A DNA stretch of 64,000 nt, taken from positions 496,001-560,000 of the forward strand of contig JAHHII010000001.1 of assembly GCA_019358855.1 (NCBI GenBank), given 5' to 3'. The notes below the pieces were generated by a model. That model worked only from the letters and a program-made list of their open reading frames with translations, searched no databases and was not told the DNA's origin. The position numbers and the translations under genes were made by a program. Shown piece after piece: positions 45,624-55,057 of this stretch (position 1 is its first letter; each line of letters starts with the position of its first letter). The stretch is from Timaviella obliquedivisa GSE-PSE-MK23-08B. GTDB lineage: Bacteria; Cyanobacteriota; Cyanobacteriia; Elainellales; Elainellaceae.

Positions 45624-46787
45624 ATGCTCCCCTCTAATCGTCTACAGGCAGTGCAGACCCCTATGATTCCTATCGTGGGAGAACTGATTCGCAACTCGCC
45701 TGGAACGATTTCTTTGGGTCAGGGTGTCGTGTCCTACCCACCACCGCTCCAAGCAATCGCCCAAATTACTCAATTTCTAGCGCAGACCACCAATCATCAA
45801 TATCATCCTGTGCAAGGCATTCCGGCATTGCAAGAGGCGATCGCCACGAAGCTTTTGGCAGAAAACGGTATTTCTATTGGCGCAGAGCACTGCGTTGTAG
45901 TGACCGCAGGCAGCAACATGGGTTTCTTAAATGCGGTGCTGGCGATCGCCGATCCGGGTGATGAAATTATTTTGCAAACTCCCTATTACTTTAATCACGA
46001 AATGGCGACGGTGATGGCAAACTGTCGCCCCGTTCTCGTCAATACAAACAAAAACTATCAACTCAACCCCGACGCTATTCGTCAAGCCATTACGCCGAAA
46101 ACTAAAGCTGTTGTTACGGTTTCGCCCAACAATCCCACGGGTGTTGTCTATCCCAAAGCCGTTCTTCAAGAAGTTAACGAAATTTGTCGAGAGCGAGGTA
46201 TTTATCATATTACCGACGAAACCTACGAATACTTTACTTACGACGGTGCTTCTCACTTTTCAGTCGGATCAACGTTCGGCAACCATACCATTTCGCTGTT
46301 TAGCTTATCGAAAGCTTACGGTTTTGCCAGTTGGCGAATCGGCTACATGGTGATTCCAGCACACCTGATGTCGGCAGTGATAAAAATTCAGGATACTAAC
46401 TTGATTTGTGCCGCAGGGATTTCACAGTATGCCGCGTTGGGAGCATTGCAGGCAGGTAAACAGTTTTGTTTAGACAAAGTGGAGGCGATCGCTCAAGTTC
46501 GCCAAATTGTCCTCCAAGAACTTGCTACTATCCCTCACCTTTGCACTATTCCACCGACTCAAGGCGCGTTCTATTTCCTCCTCAAAGTTCACACAGATTT
46601 GGATTCTTTAGAACTCATCAAACAGTTAATCCATCATCACAAAGTTGCTGCCCTTCCGGGTTCTACCTTTGGTATGGAAGGCTGTTATTTACGAGTTGCC
46701 TATGGCGCTCTGGATCAAAAAACAGCGGCAGCCGGGATAGATCGATTAGTGCAAGGTTTACAAGAAATCATTAAAAAAAGGCGATAA
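45624..46787 (+). CDS. Class I/II PLP-dependent aminotransferase
   Basis: A 387-residue fold-type I aminotransferase: TAGSNMGFLNAVLAI, SPNNPTGVVYP, the YHITDETYEYF region with the conserved Asp and Tyr, and the PLP lysine in LSKAYGFASWRIGYM. It uses a 2-oxoacid acceptor, with the donor amino acid unknown. It begins MLPSNRLQAVQTPMIP at the ATG 45624; an earlier GTG is unlikely. Confidence 0.93.
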   Translation: MLPSNRLQAVQTPMIPIVGELIRNSPGTISLGQGVVSYPPPLQAIAQITQFLAQTTNHQYHPVQGIPALQEAIATKLLAENGISIGAEHCVVVTAGSNMGFLNAVLAIADPGDEIILQTPYYFNHEMATVMANCRPVLVNTNKNYQLNPDAIRQAITPKTKAVVTVSPNNPTGVVYPKAVLQEVNEICRERGIYHITDETYEYFTYDGASHFSVGSTFGNHTISLFSLSKAYGFASWRIGYMVIPAHLMSAVIKIQDTNLICAAGISQYAALGALQAGKQFCLDKVEAIAQVRQIVLQELATIPHLCTIPPTQGAFYFLLKVHTDLDSLELIKQLIHHHKVAALPGSTFGMEGCYLRVAYGALDQKTAAAGIDRLVQGLQEIIKKRR

Positions 46788-46802
46788 CAAATCGCCTCTT
46801 TT
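46774..46802. terminator. Bidirectional terminator
   Basis: GGCGAT-AACAA-ATCGCC with A7 before and TCTTTT after. It overlaps the aminotransferase stop and lies 22 bp beyond the convergent secreted-protein gene, so it can serve both strands. Confidence 0.8.
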
Positions 46803-46823
46803 CATGCAACGCTCGATCGCCCC

Positions 46824-48209
46824 CTAAAATGCAAACCCAAACAACTGTTGAATTCCCATAGGTTCATTTGCCACAGGACTCGAATCCGCTGGAACTTGAT
46901 CACCCCCAAACAACTCAACAATTTTCTCAGCCAAAAGTTGGGCAATGCCTTGTCCTGCCTGTGTAGATGAGGTCGATTGCGCCGTCACAGCGGCTTTAGT
47001 CGGTGAACTAGCAGCGTTCGCAGCAGTTGGATCTGGCAAACTGGCAACGTTTATAGCCTGTTTAACCGCATCCTGATTTACCGCGATCGCTCGGGCGATC
47101 GCAGCCATTCGGCGCGCCTGGTCGTGCCCAATGGTTTCGGCAGTATTTCCTAACCCAGGTGCATCCCACCGCTGAGTAGCCGGATTAATGAACGCGCGAG
47201 TGCGTGCCCACAACACCGCATCTGAACCGCTCATACCCTGCTGACGCGCTTGGGCTAACCAGTCTACATACCCACCCTGATCAAGAGCGGCTTTAGGCGC
47301 TTGATTTGCTAGATCAATGCCGTTGAGCTTTTCTTCTAAAGTCAATTGCAAGCCGTGGTCAGCCGCCTTTGCCTCAATAACTTTTGCCTGATCGGCTAAT
47401 CGAGACAACTGTTTTTGATCGGCATCTTCAGGAGATTGTGCTGAATGTTGGTAAGAGAAACTGCCTCGGTTCCAAACTTGGTTGCCTGGATCAACGTGAC
47501 CATAATAAGCATGAGTGCGATCGCCCTCCGGAGTCCGAGTTCCCTCAGCGCTCCCCACTGCCTTTGCAACTAAAGAATTTGTATTGCCTGTGAATAACTT
47601 GTCTGTAATCACTCCCACCTTCAAATTTGCATCCTCTTGAGGAGCCGCTGCTACAGAAGGCACGCCTTGCTCCGGCTCGTAAAGCGGTTCTGTGGGAGAA
47701 AGGCTAAATCCTAACTCGATCGGCTTGCGAGAAGCAGAGGGCGCTGGAGGTTGGACAGGTGCAGGTTGGATGGGTGTAGGTTGAACTAATGTATCTTGAA
47801 TCGGTTCAGCTTGAACGGATTCAGCTTGAGTAGATCCACTTTGAGCGACAGGTGCTCCCACAGACGTGGGTGGTTCAGCAAACGACAGGACGGGCTGAGC
47901 CGGAGCTTCTTTGCTAACAGTATCGCCCAGCTTGTTAGCAGATTTTACAGAGAGTTCCGAAGCTGTGGAATCCGGCGCGATCGCCACTGGTAACGCTTCC
48001 GTTCCTTCATTCGTTACCGTTGTCGTTGCATCAGAATTCTCCTTTTTGAGGATCGGATCTGTTGCCATCCAAATGCTACCTTCTGTTGCAGGGGGCGCTG
48101 CATGGGTAGAAGATTTGTCAAAGTGCAATGCTTCATCTGCTCTAGCCAAAGGTGCATAGCTGACCATAACCGTAACCAAACCCAGTAAACACAGGAAACG
48201 AGTTTTCAT
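46824..48209 (-). CDS. Secreted protein with lysozyme-like motif
   Basis: A 461-residue protein with a clear signal peptide (1-24, cleavage after ARA). A Pro/Ala/Gln-rich, low-complexity linker (25-195) is followed by a folded region: VAKAVGSAEGTRTPEG with a possible catalytic Glu, then YYGHVDPGN and GSFSYQH, which recalls lysozyme-like muramidase domains. A C-terminal tail of about 100 residues ends LFGFAF. Peptidoglycan cleavage is an inference. Its ATG overlaps the upstream lipoprotein stop by 4 bases. Last gene of a five-gene operon. Confidence 0.65.
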   Translation of the reverse strand: MKTRFLCLLGLVTVMVSYAPLARADEALHFDKSSTHAAPPATEGSIWMATDPILKKENSDATTTVTNEGTEALPVAIAPDSTASELSVKSANKLGDTVSKEAPAQPVLSFAEPPTSVGAPVAQSGSTQAESVQAEPIQDTLVQPTPIQPAPVQPPAPSASRKPIELGFSLSPTEPLYEPEQGVPSVAAAPQEDANLKVGVITDKLFTGNTNSLVAKAVGSAEGTRTPEGDRTHAYYGHVDPGNQVWNRGSFSYQHSAQSPEDADQKQLSRLADQAKVIEAKAADHGLQLTLEEKLNGIDLANQAPKAALDQGGYVDWLAQARQQGMSGSDAVLWARTRAFINPATQRWDAPGLGNTAETIGHDQARRMAAIARAIAVNQDAVKQAINVASLPDPTAANAASSPTKAAVTAQSTSSTQAGQGIAQLLAEKIVELFGGDQVPADSSPVANEPMGIQQLFGFAF

Positions 48210-48676
48210 AGCGATCGCAATATCCGTTCTAAAATGTCTTGTGCAGGCTCAACCATTGCCCAGGTGCCATCCGTTTGCTTCCTCAACGTGGCAAAGTGCA
48301 AATAAGCCCCTGAGCCGATAACCTCTCCTTGCTCGACCTCTCCCAACTTCAGGTTTTGCAACCCACAAAGCCGAAAAAGATAAGCAGGAATTTCTGGACT
48401 AGAGAAAACCACGCAGTTTTTAATGTTTGGCTCTAGGGGCTGTACCCGTCCGCCAAACGGCGCATAGGCGCTGTCGCCGTTCAGGTTAATTGAAATATCG
48501 CCTAATCCTGCTGCCACCTGATGACCGCCAATTGTGTCTCCCGGTTGCAACTGCCAAACTTGCTGAATTTGAATGGTTCGGGGTGGCTCTGTAGAATACT
48601 GCATAGAACAAGCGCTGCTCAGAAGTATCATCACCGCCAGCATTCCACGCTTCCCAACCCAACCAATAAACCGCAT
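48206..48676 (-). CDS. Lipoprotein with zinc-less LytM-like domain
   Basis: A 156-residue lipoprotein. The start at 48676 gives a signal peptide ending in the lipobox LSSAC (lipid on Cys23); the longer frame start is rejected because it buries the signal. The mature part has the strand pattern of a LytM/M23 domain: AYAPFGGRVQPLE, NCVVFSSP, GEVEQGEVIGSGAYLHFATLRK. In active enzymes the last motif is HLHF; here it is YLHF, and the other zinc ligands are also missing. Inactive LytM proteins usually regulate amidases. Fold call is by eye. Confidence 0.6.
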   Translation of the reverse strand: MRFIGWVGKRGMLAVMILLSSACSMQYSTEPPRTIQIQQVWQLQPGDTIGGHQVAAGLGDISINLNGDSAYAPFGGRVQPLEPNIKNCVVFSSPEIPAYLFRLCGLQNLKLGEVEQGEVIGSGAYLHFATLRKQTDGTWAMVEPAQDILERILRSL

Positions 48677-48804
48677 ACCTACTCCGAATACTGACGCAGA
48701 TACCTTTAAAGCATCCTCATTAAACTTTATATAGGGCACATATGTCCTGATCAAACAGCCTGCTTAAACAACCTGACCAAGCAGACGATCGATATCAAAT
48801 CGAC

Positions 48805-49197
48805 TTACTGAATCAAAAATCGATATCCGGCATACTCGTCCTCCTCATACAGTACGATCAGCCAAGTTTTAGGATCAAATGCCAACGGATAAACCAGTCG
48901 TTCAGCGGTAGCTCCGGCTCGCACACTCAAGTTGGGCAACTGACAATAGGGCGATTTCAAGATATCCTCTACCCTCGTCCGTGGATCTCGCTCCGAAATA
49001 GTTAGAAACTCTGCAAGCTGCTCCCGCGAAATGATCACACCTTCGTTTACAGCACCTTGGCAAGTTTCTGTCCGCCCTGGTATACGACCTGAAGACCCTA
49101 TGCCTAAATCGATCATTAAAATAGCAACCAAAGGCAGCAAAAGAGCGGCAATTAGCAGCAGTTTAGAGGGAGGAAAGCTAATTTCAGGATGTGTCAT
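48805..49197 (-). CDS. Single-pass membrane hypothetical protein
   Basis: A 130-residue protein with one N-terminal membrane helix (about 11-32, KLLLIAALLLPLVAILMI) and a soluble domain with two cysteines that could form a disulfide (CQGA and YCQL), ISREQLAEFLTI and a C-terminal WLIVLYEEDEYAGYRFLIQ. The family is unknown. Its ATG lies inside the stop of the 28-residue upstream peptide. Confidence 0.7.
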   Translation of the reverse strand: MTHPEISFPPSKLLLIAALLLPLVAILMIDLGIGSSGRIPGRTETCQGAVNEGVIISREQLAEFLTISERDPRTRVEDILKSPYCQLPNLSVRAGATAERLVYPLAFDPKTWLIVLYEEDEYAGYRFLIQ

Positions 49198-49280
49198 TGT
49201 TCTTTATCCTCGAACCCCATTGAAATGATGCAAGATAAAACGAGGGTAATCCAGAGTATGCCAAGGAGAAGAAGACTCAT
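49194..49280 (-). CDS. 28-residue membrane peptide
   Basis: A short frame starting MSLLLLGILWITLVLSC: one hydrophobic helix of about 20 residues then an acidic tail (GFEDKEQ). It starts 9 bp after the upstream gene and its TGA overlaps the ATG of the following gene (ATGA). That spacing, typical of operon genes, argues that it is translated. Confidence 0.6.
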   Translation of the reverse strand: MSLLLLGILWITLVLSCIISMGFEDKEQ

Positions 49281-49289
49281 GGTAAAGCA

Positions 49290-50261
49290 CTAAATTCTGC
49301 CGCCAATCAACAGACCGAGCAAGACGATAACTAAACGGTAACCCCAGATCAAGCTAGATTCGGAGGTGAGAGGACGACGATAGATGGCGATCGCGCTGGG
49401 TGTCACCATGATGGCGATCGCGGGTAACCACAGCCCAGGGAAGATCGTGAGGAGCGTATCTAGTAATACACGTGCCACGATCGCGCCTACAAGTAGTATG
49501 ACAGTATTGCGAACTCTAAAAGGAGAACCTTTAGAACGTTGAACAGACCGTTTCTGCATCTTAGACTGAAGCGTTTTAGACTGGGACGTTTTAGGCTGAG
49601 GTCTTTCGACCAACCAGTTCCAAACACGGCGGAATAAAGAAGAATTCTGTCGTGTTCTCATGGCACGATGACGAAGCTCTTCTGCATTTAACTCAGCTTC
49701 TCGCTCTGCCTTAAACAAATCTACAGAACGAGAAGTGACCACAAATTTACCCTGCTGATCCTTTTCAATATGAGGTACAGCAGTTTCCAAATACTCACAA
49801 ATGGGCGGAAGTCGGACAGCTTTTCCTGAACTAGCTAGATTTTTTGAATCAGATGATTGCCAATCTTGCCCGACTTGCTCGGCGATCGCTTTTAGCTTCA
49901 AAATAGCTGCCTCTTGCGCCGCCGAAAGCTGATTAACCTCTTCCGCTTGCGCATCCAGCCGCTGAAAAGCCTCATCTAAACTGTGAACTACAGGCGGCTT
50001 GGGCTGCTCCAGCTTTTTCACATAAGTACTCGTCAAATGACTTAGCCGTTGAGTTTCCATTGCCAGTTCCTGACCCGTTGCTCGATGAGTCCGCTCTGCC
50101 AAAGGCTTAATCTGCTGCATACGAGCCGGACGAGAAGAAGCTAGCGTAGGAGCATGAGCAGAACCGGGAGCAGGTGCCGGAACAGACGAACGAGGTTCAT
50201 TGGCTCGGATTGAGCGCAGGGCAACTTGAATCGCCTTGATTTCTGTTTGAAGTTCTTCCAT
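49290..50261 (-). CDS. Two-helix membrane protein, first gene of the envelope operon
   Basis: A 323-residue protein: a coiled-coil-like N terminus, a Pro/Ala stretch, helices with EEVNQLSAAQEAAILKLKAIAEQ (about 108-135), a central region, a Lys/Ser/Gln-rich basic linker (220-245) and two C-terminal membrane helices (about 252-285 and 305-322). Not assigned to a family. It leads a five-gene minus-strand operon; the 265-bp gap upstream has short palindromic AGTACTA-like sequences but no recognisable promoter. Confidence 0.7.
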   Translation of the reverse strand: MEELQTEIKAIQVALRSIRANEPRSSVPAPAPGSAHAPTLASSRPARMQQIKPLAERTHRATGQELAMETQRLSHLTSTYVKKLEQPKPPVVHSLDEAFQRLDAQAEEVNQLSAAQEAAILKLKAIAEQVGQDWQSSDSKNLASSGKAVRLPPICEYLETAVPHIEKDQQGKFVVTSRSVDLFKAEREAELNAEELRHRAMRTRQNSSLFRRVWNWLVERPQPKTSQSKTLQSKMQKRSVQRSKGSPFRVRNTVILLVGAIVARVLLDTLLTIFPGLWLPAIAIMVTPSAIAIYRRPLTSESSLIWGYRLVIVLLGLLIGGRI

Positions 50262-50526
50262 GGCAGTTTGTGAGTGTGAATGAATAGAATTTGAAGGGAA
50301 TAAACTTGTTTAATACTAATGTACTATTTCTAGATTAAATATAGTACCTAAGTACTAAATTTGCAACTCATTTCTATTAAAAACAATAAACAGGGCTAGG
50401 CAGCCCAAACGAAAAGGCGCATCAAGCAAAACTCAATGCACCTGTACAAGTGATTTGACACAGATTTTCAAACTAGTTCATAAACCTGTGCAGTTCGCCT
50501 ATCTGGCTCGGCATCTCAATTCCCGA

Positions 50527-51828
50527 CTACCCCAAAACAGCCTGCTCCACCGCGATCGCCGGACCAACTAAAGAAACGTAAGGTTGAGTAAAACAGGTCT
50601 GCGCCGCTTTCCGGGCACCTTCAGCCGTTACACCTGCTACATATTCTTGAAACTGCTCATCAAACTCAATTCCTAACCCTAACGTCTCATATAGCCCGAA
50701 AATCTGAGCAATCTGTCCATTGGTTTGTTTCCCTAGCGCGTATTGCCCCAGCAACTTATTCTTCGCTGCTTGCATTTCATCCGCCGTCAACAACACTGAA
50801 CACAGCCGATCCACTTCCTGCTGCAACCCTTCTAATGCGATCGCCGCATTATCGGGTGCAGTTCCCATATAAACGACAAACTGCGACTGATCTAACCGCG
50901 TTGGATAGAACGCTGATACCTCATACGCTAACCCTCTTTTCTCCCTCAACTCAACGAATAATCGACTCGACAACCCATTTCCCAAATACGTATTCAACAA
51001 TCGCAACGCAATATGTTCAGGGCTATTCACTGGAATTGCTAAATACCCCAACATAACGATCGCCTGCTGCGTATCTTGCACGGTCAAAACCCGTTCTGGC
51101 TGTGCCGCAATTTTTGGTAAATCTAAGCGTGGCAAAGGTATCACGCCTTGTTCTCCTTGAGGTGCCTGCCAATCTCCAAAGTGCTGCTCTAGTAGAGCGA
51201 TCGCCTGTTCTGGCGCAATTCGCCCTGCCACAGACACAATTAAATTATCAGGACGAAAGAAAGTTTGGTGATATTCCAGCAAGTCCTCACGGCTCAAATG
51301 CGAGGCTGTCTCTTCAGTTCCCAAACTCGACATAGCATACGGATGATTTTGGAACATTGCCTGCCGCAACTGGGCATTCGCCACTGAAAACGGCTGTTCC
51401 TGCATTGAACGAATTCCCTGCACTGCCTGCCGCCGCTCCAAGTCCACCTCATCCTCAGGAAAAGACGGCGATCGCATCACCTCTGCCATCAAATCCAGCA
51501 TCTCCTCAAAGTCTGCTGAAACGGTCTTCAGGCTCATCAAAAAATAATCTGCTGCCGAGTCTGCTCCTAAACTTGCCCCAACTGACTCTACGCGCTCAGC
51601 AATTTCCTGAGACGATAACCGCTCAGTTCCCTTTGTAATTACCGCCGACAGCAAATGGGAAATTCCTGCTTTGTCTGCCGTCTCGTATCGCCCGCCCGCT
51701 CTTAAAAAAAACCGTGCGGCAACAATGTCTGCTGCGGAGTTCTCAACGGCTAGTACCGTGATGCCGTTACTGAGAATCGTGCGATGGATCGTCCGGTTTT
51801 GTAGCGTCAGAGTCGTAATATGGGGCAT
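50527..51828 (-). CDS. M16 peptidase-like protein, inactive subunit
   Basis: A 433-residue M16 (pitrilysin/processing peptidase) homologue in which the zinc motif HxxEH is replaced by HLLSA (residues 58-62). The remaining fold is present (RRQAVQGIRSM, then the LRLLNTYLGNGLSSRLFVELREKRGLAY signature of the C-terminal half). It lies 30 bp after the active paralogue, and such pairs form heterodimers where the inactive partner binds substrate. Confidence 0.9.
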   Translation of the reverse strand: MPHITTLTLQNRTIHRTILSNGITVLAVENSAADIVAARFFLRAGGRYETADKAGISHLLSAVITKGTERLSSQEIAERVESVGASLGADSAADYFLMSLKTVSADFEEMLDLMAEVMRSPSFPEDEVDLERRQAVQGIRSMQEQPFSVANAQLRQAMFQNHPYAMSSLGTEETASHLSREDLLEYHQTFFRPDNLIVSVAGRIAPEQAIALLEQHFGDWQAPQGEQGVIPLPRLDLPKIAAQPERVLTVQDTQQAIVMLGYLAIPVNSPEHIALRLLNTYLGNGLSSRLFVELREKRGLAYEVSAFYPTRLDQSQFVVYMGTAPDNAAIALEGLQQEVDRLCSVLLTADEMQAAKNKLLGQYALGKQTNGQIAQIFGLYETLGLGIEFDEQFQEYVAGVTAEGARKAAQTCFTQPYVSLVGPAIAVEQAVLG

Positions 51829-51858
51829 TGCAGAATGGAAGAAGGTCGTTGAGAAATG

Positions 51859-53130
51859 CTAACACGGCTGCATGACTACTGCCGCATACCGCAGCGGCGA
51901 AAGGTATTGCTCTGCCATCTGCTGCAACTCTTCTGCCTCCAGCGACTGAAGCACCGTAGGATAAACCGCCGAGAGCTCGGCTTCAGCAATAGTATTGTAA
52001 TAGCCGTAAAGCCCTGCAATCTGGCTAGCTGTTTCAATTGAAAAAGCGTAGTCATTTTTGAGTAAGCGCTTGTAGCGAGTTAACTCGGCGTGGGTAACAG
52101 GGGCATTGGCAAGGTGGGAAAGGCGATCGCCAATAATTGCCTCAACTTGTCCCAAATGCTCTGGCTCTAACCAAGCCGTCAACATCAACAAGCTAGAATC
52201 CCGTTGCAGCGAAAAACTGCCCCCAATTTCGTAGACCAACTGCCGCTCCTCTCGCAGTTCCCGCACCAAGCGTGATGTCCGTCCTCCTGCCAACAGAACC
52301 GACAGCAAATCTAGCCCATAAGCGCTACGCACATCTTCTACTCCAGGGGCACTCCAAGCCATCATCAAGCGAGCCTGCCCCAACCGAGGCAACTCCATTT
52401 CTTGTCGCCGAATCTCATTCATCGGCGGTTCGACAGTTACCACCGGACGTGGACAAATAGCAGCAGGCGGAAATAGCCCAAAGGCCTCGTTCACCAATGC
52501 CAACGTTTGCTCTTGAGGAATATCTCCTATCACCACTACCGTCATATTCTCTGGCTGGTAATGGGCACGATGAAAACAACGCATCTCCTGGGGCGATCGC
52601 GCCATCAACACCTCTTCAGCCCCCAACACCGGACGACCATAGGGATGCTTTGGATGCAGATTCGCCATCAGCGCCTCAAACCCCATGCCATCTGGGTCAT
52701 CCTGAGACTGCCGAATTTCCTCCAGGACGACATCCCGCTCTAACTCAAATTCGTCATCTGGAATTGTGGCGTTCAGCAATAGATCTGCCAGATGAGGCAA
52801 TGTGTGAGGTAAGTCAGCCGGGGTCGTATTAATAAAGTAATGGGCGTAGTCGTGGCTGGTTGCCGCGTTCGTAATGCCGCCTCGGTTCTCAATAATTTGA
52901 TCAAACATCCCTGGAGGCAAGCGATCGGTGCCCTTAAAAATCATATGTTCGAGGAAGTGTGCCATTCCCGACCAAGGCTCGGCGATCGCCCCAGCTTTGA
53001 CCCACACATCTACCACTACAGGCGCGCCCACAACTCGCTGATGAATAACCGACAACCCATTTGCCAACTGGCAACGGTACGCCTCAAACTCACCAAAATT
53101 TGATAGTTCTGTCTTTAGGAGTGCAACCAA
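51859..53130 (-). CDS. M16 zinc peptidase, active subunit
   Basis: A 423-residue M16 peptidase with the inverted zinc motif HFLEH at residues 58-62 and the distal Glu in LERDVVLEEIRQ. The C-terminal half has LVRELREERQLVYEIG. It cleaves peptides or presequences, with unknown substrates in cyanobacteria. The start is taken as the TTG at 53130 (MVALLKTELS), with no clear site; a true start slightly downstream cannot be excluded. Confidence 0.92.
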   Translation of the reverse strand: MVALLKTELSNFGEFEAYRCQLANGLSVIHQRVVGAPVVVDVWVKAGAIAEPWSGMAHFLEHMIFKGTDRLPPGMFDQIIENRGGITNAATSHDYAHYFINTTPADLPHTLPHLADLLLNATIPDDEFELERDVVLEEIRQSQDDPDGMGFEALMANLHPKHPYGRPVLGAEEVLMARSPQEMRCFHRAHYQPENMTVVVIGDIPQEQTLALVNEAFGLFPPAAICPRPVVTVEPPMNEIRRQEMELPRLGQARLMMAWSAPGVEDVRSAYGLDLLSVLLAGGRTSRLVRELREERQLVYEIGGSFSLQRDSSLLMLTAWLEPEHLGQVEAIIGDRLSHLANAPVTHAELTRYKRLLKNDYAFSIETASQIAGLYGYYNTIAEAELSAVYPTVLQSLEAEELQQMAEQYLSPLRYAAVVMQPC

Positions 53131-53353
53131 TGGCTTACGCTTAACGCTCCGATAAGATAGCGATAACCTACTTATATTAACGCTTCCCGACCACCCTACT
53201 ACCTACGGGTTCACAGAATAGAATCAATTAATACATAGAATCACCTGCTACAGAATCTTCTGGTCTGACCGATTCCTCGTAAGCTTGGGAACTCTGAACA
53301 TGAAATCTTGATGCTTGACGCAGCCCCTGTCCTTGAAAACTCGGAGATGATTG

Positions 53354-54694
53354 ATGAATCCTCAACTACTAGCGCAAACTGAACTGACCGAACTCGACAA
53401 AATTCGGCAGCAGTACGACAACACTCCCTATCCCAAAGTCCCATTAGAAACTTCTCCCAAAGCTGACCACGAGTCTTTATACCTAAACAACCTGGTCACG
53501 CCTTACTACCTGAAGTATCGGCAGGTTGTTGAAACTGAGGGCAAACTGATTCTAGATGCAGGTTGCGGCAGTGGATATCAAGCTTTAAAGCTGGCGACAG
53601 CAAACCCTGGAGCAAAAATAGTTGGAGTTGATTTGTCTCCGGTGTCGGTAGAGGTGGCGCAGGCACGTATGAAGATGCACAACTGCGATAATGCCGAGTG
53701 TCACACTTTATCCATTTTTGATCTCCCCCAGCTTGGACTAGAGTTTGATTATATTAATTGTGATGAAGTTATTTCTTTATTCCCCGACCCAGTGGCAGGG
53801 CTACAGGCATTGAAATCTGTCCTCAAGCCAAATGGCATTATCCGAACCAATTTTCATAATGCTTACCAAAGGGCAAACTTTTTTCGATCGCAGACCTTAT
53901 TCAAAATGCTGGGCTTAATGGATGAAGGTGCAAAAGATTCTGAGCATCAAGCAGTGATCGAAACCATGCAAGCGCTTAAAGATCAGGTTCAACTTAAACG
54001 GGAAACGTGGGGCGCAGAGTTTGAAAATCCTGAATCAAGTCAAACCATAATTGGCATGAATCACCTGCTGATAGGCGACCACGGATTTACAATCCCTGAT
54101 TTGTTCAACACGCTGGAGAGAAGTGATCTTGAGTTTTTCAGCATGGTGGAATGGCGGCACTGGGATATTCTTGATTTGTTCAAAAATATCAATGATCTAC
54201 CTGCACTTTGGGACATGAGCCTAGCGTATGCGTCGGTTGAGGAAAAGCTGCACCTATTTGAACTTCTACATCCTATTCATCGGCTCATGGACTTCTGGTG
54301 TACCCATTCAGGAGTAGAAACCGGCTCACCTGTAGACGACTGGAATACATCGGATTGGCAAAATTCGACTGTCCATGTTCATCCCCAGTTACGCCATGAA
54401 GATATTAAAGCAGAAGTTCTGAACTGTATTGAATCGGGACGATCGCTGGAAGTGAGCCGCTATATCAAGAAGCCAGCCTTAGTTCCGATCCTTCTTGAGA
54501 GTACTGTCCTGGCTTGGTTATTGCCGCTTTGGGAAGGGTCACAGTCTATGAAGGCACTGTGCGATCGCTATCTCAAAATCAAACCGCTTCATCCAATCAC
54601 GTTAGAACCTCTCAGCGAATCAGCAGCTTTTGAAGAGGTCAAAACCATCTTGAACCGTATGGATGCTTTCTTATACCTATTGGTCGAAAAATAG
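53354..54694 (+). CDS. Class I SAM-dependent methyltransferase with long C-terminal domain
   Basis: A 446-residue protein. The Rossmann-like methyltransferase domain (about 60-190) has LDAGCGSGYQALKLA and VGVDLSP for S-adenosylmethionine. A C-terminal domain of about 240 residues (WRHWDILDLFKNIN, HPIHRLMDFWC) is unrelated to common methyltransferases and probably binds the substrate. A GGAG site precedes the ATG at 53354. The substrate is unknown. Confidence 0.87.
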   Translation: MNPQLLAQTELTELDKIRQQYDNTPYPKVPLETSPKADHESLYLNNLVTPYYLKYRQVVETEGKLILDAGCGSGYQALKLATANPGAKIVGVDLSPVSVEVAQARMKMHNCDNAECHTLSIFDLPQLGLEFDYINCDEVISLFPDPVAGLQALKSVLKPNGIIRTNFHNAYQRANFFRSQTLFKMLGLMDEGAKDSEHQAVIETMQALKDQVQLKRETWGAEFENPESSQTIIGMNHLLIGDHGFTIPDLFNTLERSDLEFFSMVEWRHWDILDLFKNINDLPALWDMSLAYASVEEKLHLFELLHPIHRLMDFWCTHSGVETGSPVDDWNTSDWQNSTVHVHPQLRHEDIKAEVLNCIESGRSLEVSRYIKKPALVPILLESTVLAWLLPLWEGSQSMKALCDRYLKIKPLHPITLEPLSESAAFEEVKTILNRMDAFLYLLVEK

Positions 54695-55057
54695 CGACTG
54701 AACCCAACTTCAGCACCCTGAACCCGCCATTCCATAGGAGTAGACTGGCAGTATTAGGGTGCTTTCTAGCCAGTACTCTGTACTAAATAGAGGGTAAAAA
54801 ATAATGATGAATGTGGCAAATTATGCCAATTCCCCCAAAAAACTACGGAACAACTCTCAGTACTCCAGAAAACTTTTCTAGTTACTTTAACGCTCAAACC
54901 CTTGCTGTAAGAGCCAATGAACTTTGTCTGCTAAACCTAATTCAAAAAAACGTCCGGAATCTTTGAATGGGGTGATATGAAAATGATACCGGGTGGGCAA
55001 GTTAACTTCAGGAGTTAGAAATCCCGCAACCGCAACTTAAGGAGACGTTTACTAGCT
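54695..55057. other. Intergenic region upstream of the pilin
   Basis: About 363 bp with no supported gene. It contains a short palindrome around 54772 (AGTACTCTGTACT) and is AT-rich towards the pilin, whose promoter and leader it must hold. The site TAAGGAGACG (from 55038) is the pilin ribosome binding site. Confidence 0.5.
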
